A DNA stretch of 64,000 bases from Affinundibacterium amnicola (GCF_014284275.1 NZ_JACOFU010000003.1:186001-250000); one strand, 5' to 3'. Shown: positions 27,405-37,856, numbered from the stretch's first letter. Notes: generated from the sequence alone by a model not told the origin. A program made the numbers and translations.

Positions 27405-28622
27405 ATGGAAAATCCAACGATGTCCTCTTCATCAATCAACAACTCTCCGCAATTTCCAAATACCAAATCCAGCATGTTAGGCATGGTCGGTGGTGGACAA
27501 TTAGGACGCATGTTTGTGCACGAAGCGCAGGCTTTGGGTTTTCAAGTGATGGTGTTAGAGCCTGAAGCTGGCAGCCCTGCAGCCCATGCTGCGGATGCGC
27601 ATATTCAAGCCGCCTATGATGATGCGGCTGGCTTGCAGCAACTCGCAGACGCTTGTTCTTCGTTCACGACCGAATTTGAAAACGTCCCTGCAGCTAGTTT
27701 GGCAAAACTTGCAGAAACTGGTTTTGTCGCGCCAAGCGCCGCTTGCGTTTCGATTGCACAAGACCGTATAGAGGAGAAAGCATTCTTCACTCGTTGCGCA
27801 CCACAAACGGGCATCTTGCCAGCACCGCATGCGATTTTGCGCACAGCGGATGACCTTAATCATGTCAGTGCAGATTTATTCCCAGGGATTTTGAAAACTG
27901 CGCGCATGGGTTATGACGGTAAAGGTCAGGTGCGCGTGAAATCCATAGAAGAGTTACGCGCGGCTTTTGCGAATCTCAACGGCGTAGTTTGCGTGCTTGA
28001 AAAAATGTTACCGCTGGCATATGAAGTTTCGGTGTTGGTCGCGCGTGGTGCAGATGGTCAGGCGGTCGTGTATCCGATTGCAGAGAATGTGCATCGTGAT
28101 GGTATCTTATTCACGACCACGGTACCTAGTCCGCATGTTTCAGCGGAAGCTGCTTTGAAAACGCAAAACGCGGCATTGAAACTGATTGCTGATATCAATT
28201 ATGTTGGTGTGCTCTGCATAGAATTTTTTGTCTTGCAAGACGGTTCCGTCGTCGTCAATGAAATGGCACCACGTCCACATAATAGTGGGCATTACACGAT
28301 AGACGCTTGCGTAACCAGTCAGTTCGCGCAGCAAGTGAGAGCGATGGCGCGTTTGCCTTTGGGCGACGTACGTCTGCATTCACCCTGTGTGATGTTGAAT
28401 ATTCTTGGTGATATTTGGTTTGACGATGTTGAACAAAATACTGAACGTCAGCCAGCTTGGGATAAAGTTTTAGCCTTGCCATCAGCGCATTTGCATTTAT
28501 ACGGTAAGGCAGAAGCACGCCGTGCGCGCAAGATGGGGCATATCACTTTCATCGCACCCACATTAGAACAAGCGCAAGACGAGATGCGCCAAGCTTGTGA
28601 AATCCTCGGCATCGCTGTTTGA
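27405..28622 (+). CDS. purK: N5-carboxyaminoimidazole ribonucleotide synthase
   Basis: ATP-grasp enzyme that carboxylates AIR with bicarbonate. About 405 residues: the N-terminal SMLGMVGGGQLGRMF, ATP-grasp centre GILKTARMGYDGKGQ, and C-terminal VNEMAPRPHNSGHYT. Two starts are possible, ATG 27405 and ATG 27420; the sequence before GMVGGG is poorly conserved and neither has a strong ribosome site. An in-frame TTG at 27390 is less likely. It is in the purine group with purC and purE. Confidence 0.95.
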   Translation: MENPTMSSSSINNSPQFPNTKSSMLGMVGGGQLGRMFVHEAQALGFQVMVLEPEAGSPAAHAADAHIQAAYDDAAGLQQLADACSSFTTEFENVPAASLAKLAETGFVAPSAACVSIAQDRIEEKAFFTRCAPQTGILPAPHAILRTADDLNHVSADLFPGILKTARMGYDGKGQVRVKSIEELRAAFANLNGVVCVLEKMLPLAYEVSVLVARGADGQAVVYPIAENVHRDGILFTTTVPSPHVSAEAALKTQNAALKLIADINYVGVLCIEFFVLQDGSVVVNEMAPRPHNSGHYTIDACVTSQFAQQVRAMARLPLGDVRLHSPCVMLNILGDIWFDDVEQNTERQPAWDKVLALPSAHLHLYGKAEARRARKMGHITFIAPTLEQAQDEMRQACEILGIAV

Positions 28623-28640
28623 TCAAGACTGAGGTTGAGA

Positions 28641-29675
28641 TTGGATTCTTCTGAACAAATCCTTGCCGCAGCACGTGCTTTAGAGCAGGGCGCATTAGTC
28701 GGCTTTCCGACGGAAACCGTGTACGGCCTCGGCGCGGATGCTGAGAATATCGAGGCAGTCGCAAATATTTATAAAGCTAAAGGCCGCCCCTCGAATCATC
28801 CAGTGATTGTACATGTCGCACCGGAGGCTGATATTGCGTACTGGGTGAAAGAAATCCCCGCACCAGCGCAAGCATTAATCGACGCGTTTTGGCCCGGTCC
28901 TTTGACTTTGATTTTAAAGCGAGCAGAACAAATTCCAGATGCGGTTTCTGGCGGCCAGGATTCTATCGGCATTCGTTGCCCATCACATCCCGTCGCCCAA
29001 GCTTTATTGCGTGCTTTTAAAGGTGGTAAGGGCGGCGTAGCCGCACCATCGGCAAATAAATTTGGGCACGTCAGTCCAACTAAAGCCGAACACGTCTTAG
29101 AAGAATTTCCCTCTGAAGTAGCAAATGGCATGATAGCGGCAGTGCTCGATGGCGGGCAAAGCGATGTCGGCATAGAATCCACCATCGTTGATATGAGCCG
29201 CTTAACGACGCATGGCCCCGTCTTGCTGCGCCCGGGGCATATTACTGCAGCACAATTAGAGCAGGTGCTGGGCATGTCTGTAAATGCGCCGGATCAAGCA
29301 GCACCGCGCGCATCCGGCACTTTGGAAGCGCACTACGCACCAAGCACGCCAGTTGCTTTGGTCGCAGTTGATGCTTTAGACCATACGATTGCACAATTAC
29401 TTGCGGCCGGAAAACGAGTCGCCATCATGGCTTATGAAGCGCATCGTGAAACCAGCGGCTTGCAAGCCTGGCGTCAATTGAATAATGACCCTGTTTCTTA
29501 TGCGCACGACTTGTACGCTGATCTACGCGAACTTGATCACGTCAATGCTGATATTATTTTGGTTGAGGCCTTGCCACTTTCCAGCGAATGGCAAGGTGTG
29601 AGTGATCGATTGCGCCGAGCTGCGTTTGATTCACAAGGGGTGTTGCAAAAGCTTTTGAGCGAGAAATTAGCTTAA
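28641..29675 (+). CDS. L-threonylcarbamoyladenylate synthase (Sua5 type)
   Basis: Makes threonylcarbamoyl-AMP for the t6A modification of tRNAs. It is the long Sua5 form: a YrdC domain (residues about 10-200: GFPTETVYGLGADA, YKAKGRPSNHPVIVHV, APSANKFGHVSPT) plus a C-terminal Sua5 domain with SGTLEAHYAPSTPV. I set the start at TTG 28641 because GAGG stands six bases before it; the TTG at 28635 has no spacing for a ribosome site. It follows purK by 18 bp and is probably co-transcribed. Confidence 0.93.
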   Translation: MDSSEQILAAARALEQGALVGFPTETVYGLGADAENIEAVANIYKAKGRPSNHPVIVHVAPEADIAYWVKEIPAPAQALIDAFWPGPLTLILKRAEQIPDAVSGGQDSIGIRCPSHPVAQALLRAFKGGKGGVAAPSANKFGHVSPTKAEHVLEEFPSEVANGMIAAVLDGGQSDVGIESTIVDMSRLTTHGPVLLRPGHITAAQLEQVLGMSVNAPDQAAPRASGTLEAHYAPSTPVALVAVDALDHTIAQLLAAGKRVAIMAYEAHRETSGLQAWRQLNNDPVSYAHDLYADLRELDHVNADIILVEALPLSSEWQGVSDRLRRAAFDSQGVLQKLLSEKLA

Positions 29676-29794
29676 ACCCAGATTTTTCATTAGGTGCACC
29701 TTTAGTGCTATTTGTGTGCTGATGTTTCATTCGCGACAAAACTGTCTCAAAAAGTGCATCCATCATCATTACAAATCCTAATGGAATATATGGC

Positions 29795-30349
29795 TTAAAA
29801 CCGCCACTTAAGACCGGCGCTTAGCTTCTGTTGTGGCACGTGATTTATTTTTCCGTCACGTTCAAATTCTAAAATGAAATCTAAGTGCTCTGCCATCTTG
29901 AAATCAATGCCGAATCCTAGTAGTGGGCGTATCGCTTGCGAAGATTTTTTATTGCTATTTTCAACGCTAAATTCAGAATGAATTTGTGTTAAACCGATTT
30001 TGGCGAACGCATCAAAAGAATCACCGAGCGGCATGCTGTATTTGCCGGCAGCGTAAAACATCTTGACCGATAAATCTGCAGACGATTTATTTTTTTCTGG
30101 GTGTTGAAATTGATAGCCAGAATTTAGATAACCAGCTTCTACACTAAATTGATTTTTGAAATCCAATCCAACGTATATTTTTTTGGATTGCTCATGCTTC
30201 GTATTTGGAATGAATTTCCCTGGCGCATATTGCCACGATCCTTCGCCAGGCGTTGCAATGGCGATGCCAATGTAGGGCTTTTGCGCTAAGACTTCAGCGG
30301 AAAAACACAGGCTGGCTGTGCATAAGAACAATATAAATTTATTCGTCAT
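29795..30349 (-). CDS. Outer-membrane beta-barrel protein
   Basis: A 184-residue protein with a signal peptide (residues 1-22, ending EVLAQ) and alternating amphipathic strands ending in the C-terminal phenylalanine KWRF, the usual OMP assembly signal. The pattern fits the eight-stranded OmpA/OmpX-like barrel class. Its role is unknown. It is convergent to sua5 and alone, with a 105-bp gap to the next gene upstream. Confidence 0.72.
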   Translation of the reverse strand: MTNKFILFLCTASLCFSAEVLAQKPYIGIAIATPGEGSWQYAPGKFIPNTKHEQSKKIYVGLDFKNQFSVEAGYLNSGYQFQHPEKNKSSADLSVKMFYAAGKYSMPLGDSFDAFAKIGLTQIHSEFSVENSNKKSSQAIRPLLGFGIDFKMAEHLDFILEFERDGKINHVPQQKLSAGLKWRF

Positions 30350-30454
30350 GGTGACCTCTGTAGCTCGAAATAATGTTGATTAAAAGTGCTCGCATATTAA
30401 GCGCTACTTTGTCGAGGCAACAGTGCCAAAAGTCATGTTCTCAAATAAGCTTCC

Positions 30455-31132
30455 CTAAATATAGCCAGATTCCAAACCACGCAATACTGCACGAATTCGG
30501 TCGCGGACATCTAATTTACTCAAAATGCCCGACACATAATTTTTGATCGTGCCTTCGCTCAGCGCTAAGGCGTTGGCGATTTCGGCATTACTTAAACCAG
30601 CAGCCATTAACGCCAGAATTTCCGTTTCTCTTTCGCTGAGTTTTGCATTTTGCAACTCGCTACTTTGCCCACTGAGTCGCATCTGTTGTAGCGACAGCAT
30701 TTGGGAATTATTGGCACTATTCAAGATAGAGGCACGCAGACGTTCGGTTAGGGCTGGACGAAACAAACTACCGCCTTGCGCAACATGACGTATGCCATCT
30801 GCCAAGCGTTCTAAAGAAATATCCTTTAATAAGAATCCCTTCGCACCAGCACGAATTCCTTCTAGCATGACTTCATCATCGTCAAATGTTGTCAGTAAAA
30901 TCGCGGGCGGTAGTTGCTTGGCATGTGCCAATAAAAATTCAATGCCAGAACACCGCGGCATACGAATATCTAACAATAGCAAATCAATCTCAGCAGGAAG
31001 CGCCAATAAGGCGCGTGCTTCGATGCCGTCGCTGGCTTCATACTTAACTCGAATATCTGCGGTCATATTCAGTAAGCCACTAATTCCACCGCGAACCAAG
31101 GCTTGGTCATCGACTAGTGCGACATGAATCAT
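30455..31132 (-). CDS. NarL/FixJ-type response regulator
   Basis: A 225-residue two-domain regulator. The receiver has the phosphoacceptor Asp55 in LLLLDIRMP with DDQ at residues 8-10 and the signalling Thr/Lys positions ILLTT and KGFLLKD. The C-terminal LuxR-type HTH reads LSERETEILALMAAGLSNAE. Its start overlaps the end of the kinase gene by 4 bp. The target genes are not known; nothing else in its vicinity is an obvious output. Confidence 0.95.
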   Translation of the reverse strand: MIHVALVDDQALVRGGISGLLNMTADIRVKYEASDGIEARALLALPAEIDLLLLDIRMPRCSGIEFLLAHAKQLPPAILLTTFDDDEVMLEGIRAGAKGFLLKDISLERLADGIRHVAQGGSLFRPALTERLRASILNSANNSQMLSLQQMRLSGQSSELQNAKLSERETEILALMAAGLSNAEIANALALSEGTIKNYVSGILSKLDVRDRIRAVLRGLESGYI

Positions 31133-32487
31133 GTGTGATACTCATTTAAGGGAAATAGCATATTCAAATAGAAACCTTGATTATGAGCATGATCAAGTCT
31201 GAATTCGCCACCACACAGGCGCAGTCTTTCTTGCATACCTCGTAAGCCGTTATTTTCAATGAGCCTATCGCAACCTCGTCCATCATCGTGAATCTGAACG
31301 CTTAATTTGAGTTCGTGTTGCTTGATGGTGATTTTCATGTTTTTTGCATTCGCATGGCGAATGGCATTGGTAATCGCTTCTCGCACACAACAAAAAATAC
31401 TGTGCGCGATATGGACAGGAATGGGCTTGTCCGGAGTGATAAAATGTAAGCCAATTATTGGCGTGGGTATGGATGTGCACAAAATTGTGAGGGCATTTTG
31501 TAAATTAATTTCTCTGTCATTTTTCTCACTACTGACGACAGCGCGCACCTCGGTAAGCAAGTCACGAGCAAGCTCGCGCGAGACAACTAGGGTTTGATGT
31601 AGCGTATTGTCGTTACCTGAATTTGTACTGGTCTCTAAATTCATTAACGAGCTATGCCGAAGTGCCAAGTCCAAATGCAGGTTAAGGGCTGTCAAATGAT
31701 GTCCCAAGATATCATGCAAATCGCGCGCAATTCTTGTTCTTTCAGTGACGCGAACGGTATCGCTTAAAATGACTTGCGTTGCCTGTAGCTCAGCGTAGGC
31801 CACGCTTAATCGCTGTCGTTGCCTGATGTCTCGTTTTAGTGCAAGGACTATTGCAAAGCAAATACCGTAAAGCGATAACTGCGCGAACAGATAGAACACA
31901 CCGATTTTCCAATGATGTATTGCCAGTGTCGGACTGCTAAAGACGTAATATAGATGAACCCCGCTATAGGCCAGCATCAGTAATGCCAACCAAACGAGCG
32001 CACGACGTAGCGAAAGAAAAGCTGCGAACTGAGCCGCTAACACTAGTAGCAGTGCGGACATGCCGAGTAGGCCTGCGATTAATTGTACCGAGAATAAGTG
32101 ATTGTCACGGAAGCCTCGGTGCTGCACACGCAGCCAAAGCAAAGTAGACGACAAAAGAGGTAGCAATGCAAAATAGCTCAAGTAACAGAGATATTGCCAC
32201 TCAAGTCGAGCATTCTCTGTATCGATCAAAATCCAATTGCTTAAGATATTGCGTACAAACCAAATGCAGAGAAAGCCAACAGGGGTTTGAAGATTGGCGT
32301 TCTGTGGCTCGGTAAAAAATAGTTCTAAGAATTCGAATCCACCGAAAATCATGCAAGCGAAAAAGCCGATGATGACGAATCGGTAGGATTGCAGTGTGCG
32401 GATCGACTCGTTCAAAGTTTTGGTGAGTGTGGTGTTCAAAAAAGCTTGAAAGTATTTGCTGAGAAAACTGTGTGTAACACTCGTCAT
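31129..32487 (-). CDS. Histidine kinase, HisKA_3 type
   Basis: A 452-residue membrane sensor. About six hydrophobic segments in residues 35-225 make a membrane sensor domain. A dimerisation and phosphoacceptor block follows, RIARDLHDILGHHLTALNLH, whose histidine is the HDILGHH type. The catalytic ATPase domain has REAITNAIRHANA (N-box) and DDGRGC. It is the partner of the overlapping regulator gene. The signal is unknown; no extracellular domain of size is present, so it may sense through the membrane region. Confidence 0.92.
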   Translation of the reverse strand: MTSVTHSFLSKYFQAFLNTTLTKTLNESIRTLQSYRFVIIGFFACMIFGGFEFLELFFTEPQNANLQTPVGFLCIWFVRNILSNWILIDTENARLEWQYLCYLSYFALLPLLSSTLLWLRVQHRGFRDNHLFSVQLIAGLLGMSALLLVLAAQFAAFLSLRRALVWLALLMLAYSGVHLYYVFSSPTLAIHHWKIGVFYLFAQLSLYGICFAIVLALKRDIRQRQRLSVAYAELQATQVILSDTVRVTERTRIARDLHDILGHHLTALNLHLDLALRHSSLMNLETSTNSGNDNTLHQTLVVSRELARDLLTEVRAVVSSEKNDREINLQNALTILCTSIPTPIIGLHFITPDKPIPVHIAHSIFCCVREAITNAIRHANAKNMKITIKQHELKLSVQIHDDGRGCDRLIENNGLRGMQERLRLCGGEFRLDHAHNQGFYLNMLFPLNEYHT

Positions 32488-32551
32488 ACTTCAACCTTGC
32501 TTTTTACTTACACCATGATGTTGTGCTTCACCAAATTTTGCTTTTTTCAAT

Positions 32552-32806
32552 TTACTTATAGACCAATTTCATCACAAGAATAAACGCGGAAAGCGAAAGC
32601 GAAATCACATTCGCCACAATAATTGGCCATGCGCCAAGCATCAAACCATAGGTTAGCCAGCCAACAGTTCCCGTCACCATAATGCAGTACATGCCCAGTG
32701 AAACGCCTTCGGCACGTTTGCGTCGCCAGGTTAGCCATGCTTGTGGGATGAAGGCGCTCGTGGTCAGGAAGGCGGCTATATAGCCGATGATATCTAATTG
32801 CGTCAT
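32552..32806 (-). CDS. SemiSWEET-type sugar transporter
   Basis: An 84-residue protein with three membrane helices and the PQ-loop motif in TTSAFIPQAWLTWRRKRAEG. It fits SemiSWEET proteins, which dimerise to carry sugars by facilitated diffusion. It is placed 65 bp downstream of nothing obvious: the kinase gene lies on the 3' side and the flavin reductase 8 bp upstream, so it may be the last gene of a two-gene unit with the latter. Confidence 0.88.
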   Translation of the reverse strand: MTQLDIIGYIAAFLTTSAFIPQAWLTWRRKRAEGVSLGMYCIMVTGTVGWLTYGLMLGAWPIIVANVISLSLSAFILVMKLVYK

Positions 32807-32814
32807 AGCGTCAG

Positions 32815-33324
32815 TTACAGCGTTTTACTGGTCAAGAATTGACCATGATGAAATACTAAGGGTGCTTGATTTTTGGATGCACATTGTTCAACTTCGCCGA
32901 CAAAAATTACATGGTCGCCTTCTGGATAACGACTGCGGTTAAAGCATTCGAACCAAGCTGATGCACCTTTTAAAATTGGCAAACCAGTACGTGATAATGT
33001 GTACTCCACACCAGCGAACCTATCTTCGCTACGACTGGCGAATTGTTCCGCCAGATGGCGTTGATCTGCGGCTAATACATTAATTACATAATGTGAATTA
33101 TTGGCAAAAATAGGCATACTTTGCGCGCGGTCGCCAAGGCTCCAAATGACCAGTGGCGGATCAAGTGAAACAGAATTAAATGAGCTCGCCGTTAAACCTA
33201 AAAATTTGTCTTGGTCGAGACGGGTCGTAATCACGGTGATGCCGGTCGCAAATTGCGATAGAGCATGGCGGAAATGACGGCTATCAAAATCAGGTGGGAG
33301 TGCGGTGCTGGTCGGCGTGAGCAT
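32815..33324 (-). CDS. Flavin reductase domain protein
   Basis: Flavin reductase-like, FMN-binding split-barrel protein; members give reduced flavin to monooxygenases or act alone. The core reads FRHALSQFATGITVITTRLD, LTASSFNSVSLDPPLVIWS and the C-terminal HHGQFLT. From the ATG at 33324 (GGAAA seven bases before it) it has about 169 residues; an ATG at 33351 is also possible. No partner oxygenase is nearby. It precedes the SemiSWEET gene by 8 bp. Confidence 0.85.
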   Translation of the reverse strand: MLTPTSTALPPDFDSRHFRHALSQFATGITVITTRLDQDKFLGLTASSFNSVSLDPPLVIWSLGDRAQSMPIFANNSHYVINVLAADQRHLAEQFASRSEDRFAGVEYTLSRTGLPILKGASAWFECFNRSRYPEGDHVIFVGEVEQCASKNQAPLVFHHGQFLTSKTL

Positions 33325-33527
33325 TGGTTTTCCAAAAACATTTTTCGCCATTATCCCAGATTTTTCTCGAAAGCATCGAGTTGCCAATCTGCGCCTATCG
33401 CTGTTGAGCTTAAACCGCGATGAAAACAACGGTCTGTGTTAAACTGTCGCCCTTATTGCTCTATGATGTCTTTTGTAACTAATTGATTTTTAAGAATATT
33501 ATAGAAAACATTCAAAGGAGTGTCAGC

Positions 33528-33875
33528 ATGTTAAATGGTAAATCATTAGGTTTGTTTTTGATTGGTGGCGTGCTCGCTTTTTTTAGCTTGATCTTGAATG
33601 CTGATGCGATGCAGATGGAGCGCAATTTTCCGGTCGATGTAAAGCGTGGAAAATTAAGTACTACGCCACTCGCAGAATTAGTCATCGATGGGAAATTACG
33701 CTTACATACACCTGCTTTGCGGATCTATAGCGAAGATAACTTGACGTTGACGATAGCAAGCGTTGATGTACGTAATATCATGATTAATTACGTAGAAAAT
33801 GAATTCGGAGAAATCCAAAGAATTTGGGTGCTGACCGCAGAAGAGGCGCGTCAGCCTTTACCCAAGAAAAATTAG
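33528..33875 (+). CDS. Hypothetical secreted or membrane-anchored protein
   Basis: I do not recognise the family. It has 115 residues with a hydrophobic N-terminus (LGLFLIGGVLAFFSLILNADA) that could be a signal peptide or anchor. The rest is a beta-rich, soluble domain (RNFPVDVKRGKLSTTPLAE... PALRIYSEDNLTL). The ATG at 33528 has AAGGAG nine bases before it, so it is preferred to the upstream TTG at 33483. It is 103 bp upstream of miaB, with its own promoter region. Confidence 0.6.
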   Translation: MLNGKSLGLFLIGGVLAFFSLILNADAMQMERNFPVDVKRGKLSTTPLAELVIDGKLRLHTPALRIYSEDNLTLTIASVDVRNIMINYVENEFGEIQRIWVLTAEEARQPLPKKN

Positions 33876-33978
33876 ACTGACTGCAATGCAGCTTGATGCC
33901 CGGCTCGAATTTGAGATCGTGTCAATAAAAAATTGTGTTTGATTGTGTTTATTAAAATAGTAGGAAGACCTTAGTTCC

Positions 33979-35304
33979 ATGCAGAAGAAAGTATTCATCA
34001 AAACCTTTGGTTGCCAAATGAACGAGTATGACTCGGACAAAATGCAAGACGTGTTGGCGGCAACTGACGGCATGATCAAAACCGATAGTCCGGAAGATGC
34101 CGATGTGATCTTGCTCAACACCTGTAGTGTGCGTGAGAAGGCGTCGGAGAAAGTGTTTTCTGATCTAGGACGCCTGCGTGAATTGAAAAAATCTAAGCCA
34201 GATTTGTTGATAGGCGTGGGCGGTTGCGTTGCCTCGCAAGAAGGTGAAGCGATTATCCGTCGTGCTCCTTATGTCGATGTGGTGTTTGGACCGCAAACTT
34301 TGCACCGCTTGCCGCAATTGATTAAAGACCGCCGTGATTCAGGTCGTTCGCAAGTCGATATCAGTTTTCCTGAAATTGAAAAATTCGATCACTTGCCACC
34401 AGCGAAAGTAGAAGGCTCAACAGCCTTTGTCTCGATCATGGAAGGCTGCTCTAAGTATTGCAGTTATTGCGTGGTGCCTTATACCCGTGGCGAAGAAGTT
34501 TCGCGCCCATTTAATGATGTCTTAGTTGAAGTCGCAGGCTTGGCAGAACAAGGCATTAAAGAAATCAGTTTGCTGGGACAAAACGTCAATGCCTATCGCG
34601 GCGTGATGGATGACGGCGAAATCGCTGACTTCGCTTTGCTACTGGAATACATTGCGGAATTTCCGCAAATCGAACGCATTCGCTTTGTAACGAGTCACCC
34701 TAAAGAATTTAATCAGCGTTTGATCGATGCTTACGCCAAAATTCCGAAATTAGTCGATCATGTGTATTTGCCTGCGCAGCATGGATCTGATCGCGTGTTG
34801 GCGGCGATGAAGCGCGGTTATACGTCATTGGAATACAAATCGGTCGTGCGTAAGTTGCGTGCGGTGCGGCCGAATATGCACATTTCTTCCGACTTTATCG
34901 TTGGCTTCCCAGGTGAAACCGATGAGGATTTTGACGCGTTGATGAAACTAATTAAAGACGTAGAATTTGATAATAGTTTCAGTTTTATTTTCAGCGCCCG
35001 TCCGGGTACACCGGCGGCGAGTTTGGAAGACACTACACCCGCGCCATTAAAACTCAAGCGCCTACAATTCTTGCAAGCGGTGATTGACGCGAATACCAAG
35101 AAATATAGCAACGCGATGATAGGAACCATACAACGCATTTTAGTGGAAGGCCCATCGGTGAAAGACCCGAATGAATTACAAGGTCGCACCGAAAATAATC
35201 GCGTAGTGAATTTCGCGGGTGGTAAAGAGCTGATCGGTACCTTGGTGAATACGCGCGTCACGGAATCTTATAATTATTCTTTGCGTGGTGAGTTGGTCGA
35301 TTAA
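33979..35304 (+). CDS. miaB: tRNA-2-methylthio-N6-dimethylallyladenosine synthase
   Basis: Radical-SAM methylthiotransferase that adds the 2-methylthio group to i6A37 in tRNAs. It has 441 residues. The N-terminal UPF0004 domain has the three cluster cysteines in [22 protein letters not shown] and [11 protein letters not shown]. The radical-SAM CxxxCxxC is CSKYCSYC, and the TRAM domain lies at the end (ILVEGPS... FAGGKELIG). It is followed by phoH and ybeY as in many proteobacteria. Confidence 0.97.
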   Translation: MQKKVFIKTFGCQMNEYDSDKMQDVLAATDGMIKTDSPEDADVILLNTCSVREKASEKVFSDLGRLRELKKSKPDLLIGVGGCVASQEGEAIIRRAPYVDVVFGPQTLHRLPQLIKDRRDSGRSQVDISFPEIEKFDHLPPAKVEGSTAFVSIMEGCSKYCSYCVVPYTRGEEVSRPFNDVLVEVAGLAEQGIKEISLLGQNVNAYRGVMDDGEIADFALLLEYIAEFPQIERIRFVTSHPKEFNQRLIDAYAKIPKLVDHVYLPAQHGSDRVLAAMKRGYTSLEYKSVVRKLRAVRPNMHISSDFIVGFPGETDEDFDALMKLIKDVEFDNSFSFIFSARPGTPAASLEDTTPAPLKLKRLQFLQAVIDANTKKYSNAMIGTIQRILVEGPSVKDPNELQGRTENNRVVNFAGGKELIGTLVNTRVTESYNYSLRGELVD

Positions 35305-35310
35305 GGCAAT

Positions 35311-35330
35311 GTAGGGCGGGTGCAACCCGC
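35311..35330. repeat. Single REP unit, GTAGGGCGGGTGC type
   Basis: GTAGGGCGGGTGCAACCCGC, 6 bp after the miaB stop. It folds on itself (GCGGGT/ACCCGC). The paired version of this unit lies at 57729-57810. Confidence 0.75.
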
Positions 35331-35407
35331 GCCGCCAACACTAAGATTTTTTCTGTGTTGAGGGGGGTTTAAATTTCACCTAAATTAATTTTAGAAAATA
35401 AAACATT

Positions 35408-36586
35408 TTGAAAACGAAGACGCCGGTTCCAGTTTTGTATTTTGTTCCTCAGCCCCTAGATAATTTACGGCTCGCGCATTTGTGCGGCCCTTTAGATGAA
35501 AATCTGCGGCAAATTTCTGCGGCTTTGGATTTAAGTATATTCCGCCGTGGTGAGAAATTTATTGTGAGTGGGCACAATGCAGAAAAGGGCTTGGAGTTAC
35601 TCGAAAAGTTTTATGCGCAAGCGAAGAAAATCATCACCATTGATGAAGTACAGTTAGCCTTGGTGGAACAACGTGCCGCAAGTAGTTTGAAAAAAACGGC
35701 AGAGACAGGCTTTGCGCCGGATGAAGAATCTGAATCAGGATTAGAAGAAGTCAAGCCGGTAAAACGTCGTAGCACCAAAGCGACTACAAAGGCAGGTACG
35801 CCATCAAAAAACACACTCAAAGAAATTGCACCCGTCGAAGTTGAGGAAGCGATAGAAAGCCCCATTCTCAAAACGCGTCGTAGCGATTTACGTGGCCGTA
35901 CGCCGCACCAAAATACTTATATCAAATCGATACTGGAGCACGACATTTGCTTTGGTATAGGACCAGCAGGTACGGGTAAAACTTACCTGGCAGTGGCTTG
36001 CGCGGTTGATGCTTTGGAACGTGATGCAGTTAAACGCATAGTGTTGACGCGCCCAGCAGTTGAAGCGGGCGAGCGATTGGGTTTCTTACCTGGTGATTTA
36101 GCGCAAAAAGTTGATCCTTACTTACGTCCTTTGTACGATGCTTTGTACGACTTGCTAGGCTTTGATCGTACGCAGAAAATGTTTGAAAAACAGGTGATTG
36201 AGATCGCACCTTTGGCTTACATGCGCGGCCGTACTTTGAATCACTCCTTCATTATTTTGGATGAAGCGCAAAACACCACGCCAGAACAGATGAAGATGTT
36301 TCTAACGCGTATAGGCTTTGGTAGTAAAGCGGTGGTTACTGGCGACGTTACTCAGATAGATTTACAACGGCATCAAAAAAGTGGTTTAGTGGATGCTTGT
36401 CAGGTTCTACGTAGTGTACGCGGTATCGCCTTCAATCAATTTACTAGCGTGGACGTCGTACGCCATCCTTTAGTCGGTCGTATCGTGGATGCTTATGAAG
36501 AAGCGACTCAACATCAAGATCAGCAAGATGCTGAAATTGTGAGCCTGAAGCATGCTACCGCAATGAATAAGCCTCGACGTCGATAA
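35408..36586 (+). CDS. phoH: PhoH-family ATPase
   Basis: P-loop ATPase of the PhoH/YbeZ type, linked to RNA processing with YbeY. It has 392 residues: an N-terminal KH-like part ([15 protein letters not shown]), a variable charged linker (residues about 95-165), and the ATPase with [18 protein letters not shown] and the C-terminal [13 protein letters not shown]. The start is TTG at 35408, which gives the family N-terminus [15 protein letters not shown]. ybeY follows 20 bp later. Confidence 0.93.
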   Translation: MKTKTPVPVLYFVPQPLDNLRLAHLCGPLDENLRQISAALDLSIFRRGEKFIVSGHNAEKGLELLEKFYAQAKKIITIDEVQLALVEQRAASSLKKTAETGFAPDEESESGLEEVKPVKRRSTKATTKAGTPSKNTLKEIAPVEVEEAIESPILKTRRSDLRGRTPHQNTYIKSILEHDICFGIGPAGTGKTYLAVACAVDALERDAVKRIVLTRPAVEAGERLGFLPGDLAQKVDPYLRPLYDALYDLLGFDRTQKMFEKQVIEIAPLAYMRGRTLNHSFIILDEAQNTTPEQMKMFLTRIGFGSKAVVTGDVTQIDLQRHQKSGLVDACQVLRSVRGIAFNQFTSVDVVRHPLVGRIVDAYEEATQHQDQQDAEIVSLKHATAMNKPRRR

Positions 36587-36606
36587 TGTAATTAATTCAG
36601 ATCATT

Positions 36607-37071
36607 ATGAGCACTAGTCCAAAACATAAATTAACGCTATCCGTGCAGTACGCTGACGAACGTTTGAAAGACGTCTTGACGCGCCCTTTACTACGCAAAA
36701 CCATACAAGCTGCCTTGTTCTTTCCCGCAGAATTAACGCTGCGCATCGTGGATGCGGAAGAGGGGCAAGAACTCAATCGTGATTATCGTGGTAAAGATTA
36801 TGCAACCAATGTATTGACCTTTGCCTACACTGAAGACAGTGATGCCGAAGTGACGCAAGCGGACATTATTTTGTGTACCGATGTACTCGAAAATGAAGCC
36901 AAAGAGCAAAAGAAATCCGTACTCGAACACGCCCAACATTTAGTTGTGCATGGCGTTTTACACGCACAAGGCTACGATCACGAAACTGATGAAGAAGCGG
37001 AAGAAATGGAAGCTTTGGAAATCGAGATTTTGGCTGGTTTAGGGTTGGCGAATCCTTACGCTGAATCTTGA
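36607..37071 (+). CDS. ybeY: rRNA maturation RNase YbeY
   Basis: Zinc-dependent endoribonuclease needed for 16S rRNA 3' maturation and ribosome quality control. It has 154 residues. The zinc site is [16 protein letters not shown] near residues 115-130, close to the family HGxLHLxGYDH; a core [12 protein letters not shown]-like segment reads [13 protein letters not shown]. It ends the miaB-phoH-ybeY unit, closed by a terminator. Confidence 0.95.
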   Translation: MSTSPKHKLTLSVQYADERLKDVLTRPLLRKTIQAALFFPAELTLRIVDAEEGQELNRDYRGKDYATNVLTFAYTEDSDAEVTQADIILCTDVLENEAKEQKKSVLEHAQHLVVHGVLHAQGYDHETDEEAEEMEALEIEILAGLGLANPYAES

Positions 37072-37091
37072 TTTCTACGTTTGAACTTAGC

Positions 37092-37131
37092 GAGACCTCT
37101 GCAAAAAATTGTGCAGAGGTCTTCTTTTTTT
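37092..37131 (+). terminator. Terminator after ybeY
   Basis: AGACCTCTGCA / TGCAGAGGTCT with a short A-rich loop, followed by TCTTTTTTT. Confidence 0.88.
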
Positions 37132-37161
37132 ACGTGGTAGTTTGTTTGAAATTTTAATCGC

Positions 37162-37803
37162 TTAATCTTGGCGTTGCCGTAACAGTGCAACACCTAGAAA
37201 TCCAAACCAGAGGATTTGGCTGATGCCAAATATCTCTGTGAGTCCGGCAGCGGGGTAGCATGTCGCGATGCCAGCGACGCCGACAGCAATGCCGATATAG
37301 TGAAGTGCCTTCGGAAGTATTTCCGCTTTGAGCCCCGCGCAGCTAATCAGCAATACCCATAAGCCACCAACGATTTCATTGCCACCACCCAAAGCTTCGA
37401 TGACAGTCGTTACGCTTAGCCATAGAGCGCGAGTTTGTTCTGGCTCAGTGAGATTTAATTTGAGCACAGCATTCAAACCGATGTTTGCCAGCATGCCACT
37501 AGCAATGACCAAGCCAATCCACAGCACGCCGAAGATTGACGCTAATTGGGTTAGCGTGCCGGCAGCATTTTTAAGTCGCTCATGTAATGCTAGAACCAAC
37601 ACTGCTAGCAGTACGCCAAAGATGACATAAGCAAGTAAATTACTGAAGAAAAGTAGGCTTTGATGCTCAGCTAAAAAAGTGAGTTTTTGTGCTGCGTTCA
37701 GACCACCTGGCATTGCCAGCACTGTGCCGTAAAGTGCAAATGTGGTGACATAAATTAAGGCTTCACATAGCGCTGCGATGCCAGCTGTTTTTTGTAAATT
37801 CAT
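37162..37803 (-). CDS. DUF4386-like membrane protein
   Basis: A 213-residue integral membrane protein with about six helices (for example residues 6-30, 50-72, 90-112). The N-terminal AALCEALIYVTTFALYG and the GGGNEIVGGLWVLLIS segment fit the DUF4386 family, whose role is unknown. It lies 53 bp downstream of the HTH/DUF2975 pair on the same strand and may share their transcript, which would fit a membrane stress or regulatory module. Confidence 0.65.
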   Translation of the reverse strand: MNLQKTAGIAALCEALIYVTTFALYGTVLAMPGGLNAAQKLTFLAEHQSLLFFSNLLAYVIFGVLLAVLVLALHERLKNAAGTLTQLASIFGVLWIGLVIASGMLANIGLNAVLKLNLTEPEQTRALWLSVTTVIEALGGGNEIVGGLWVLLISCAGLKAEILPKALHYIGIAVGVAGIATCYPAAGLTEIFGISQILWFGFLGVALLRQRQD

Positions 37804-37856
37804 CGTCAGTTTCCTTTATCTAATACGTCGAAATGTTTAGCTTGGAATTGAAAAAA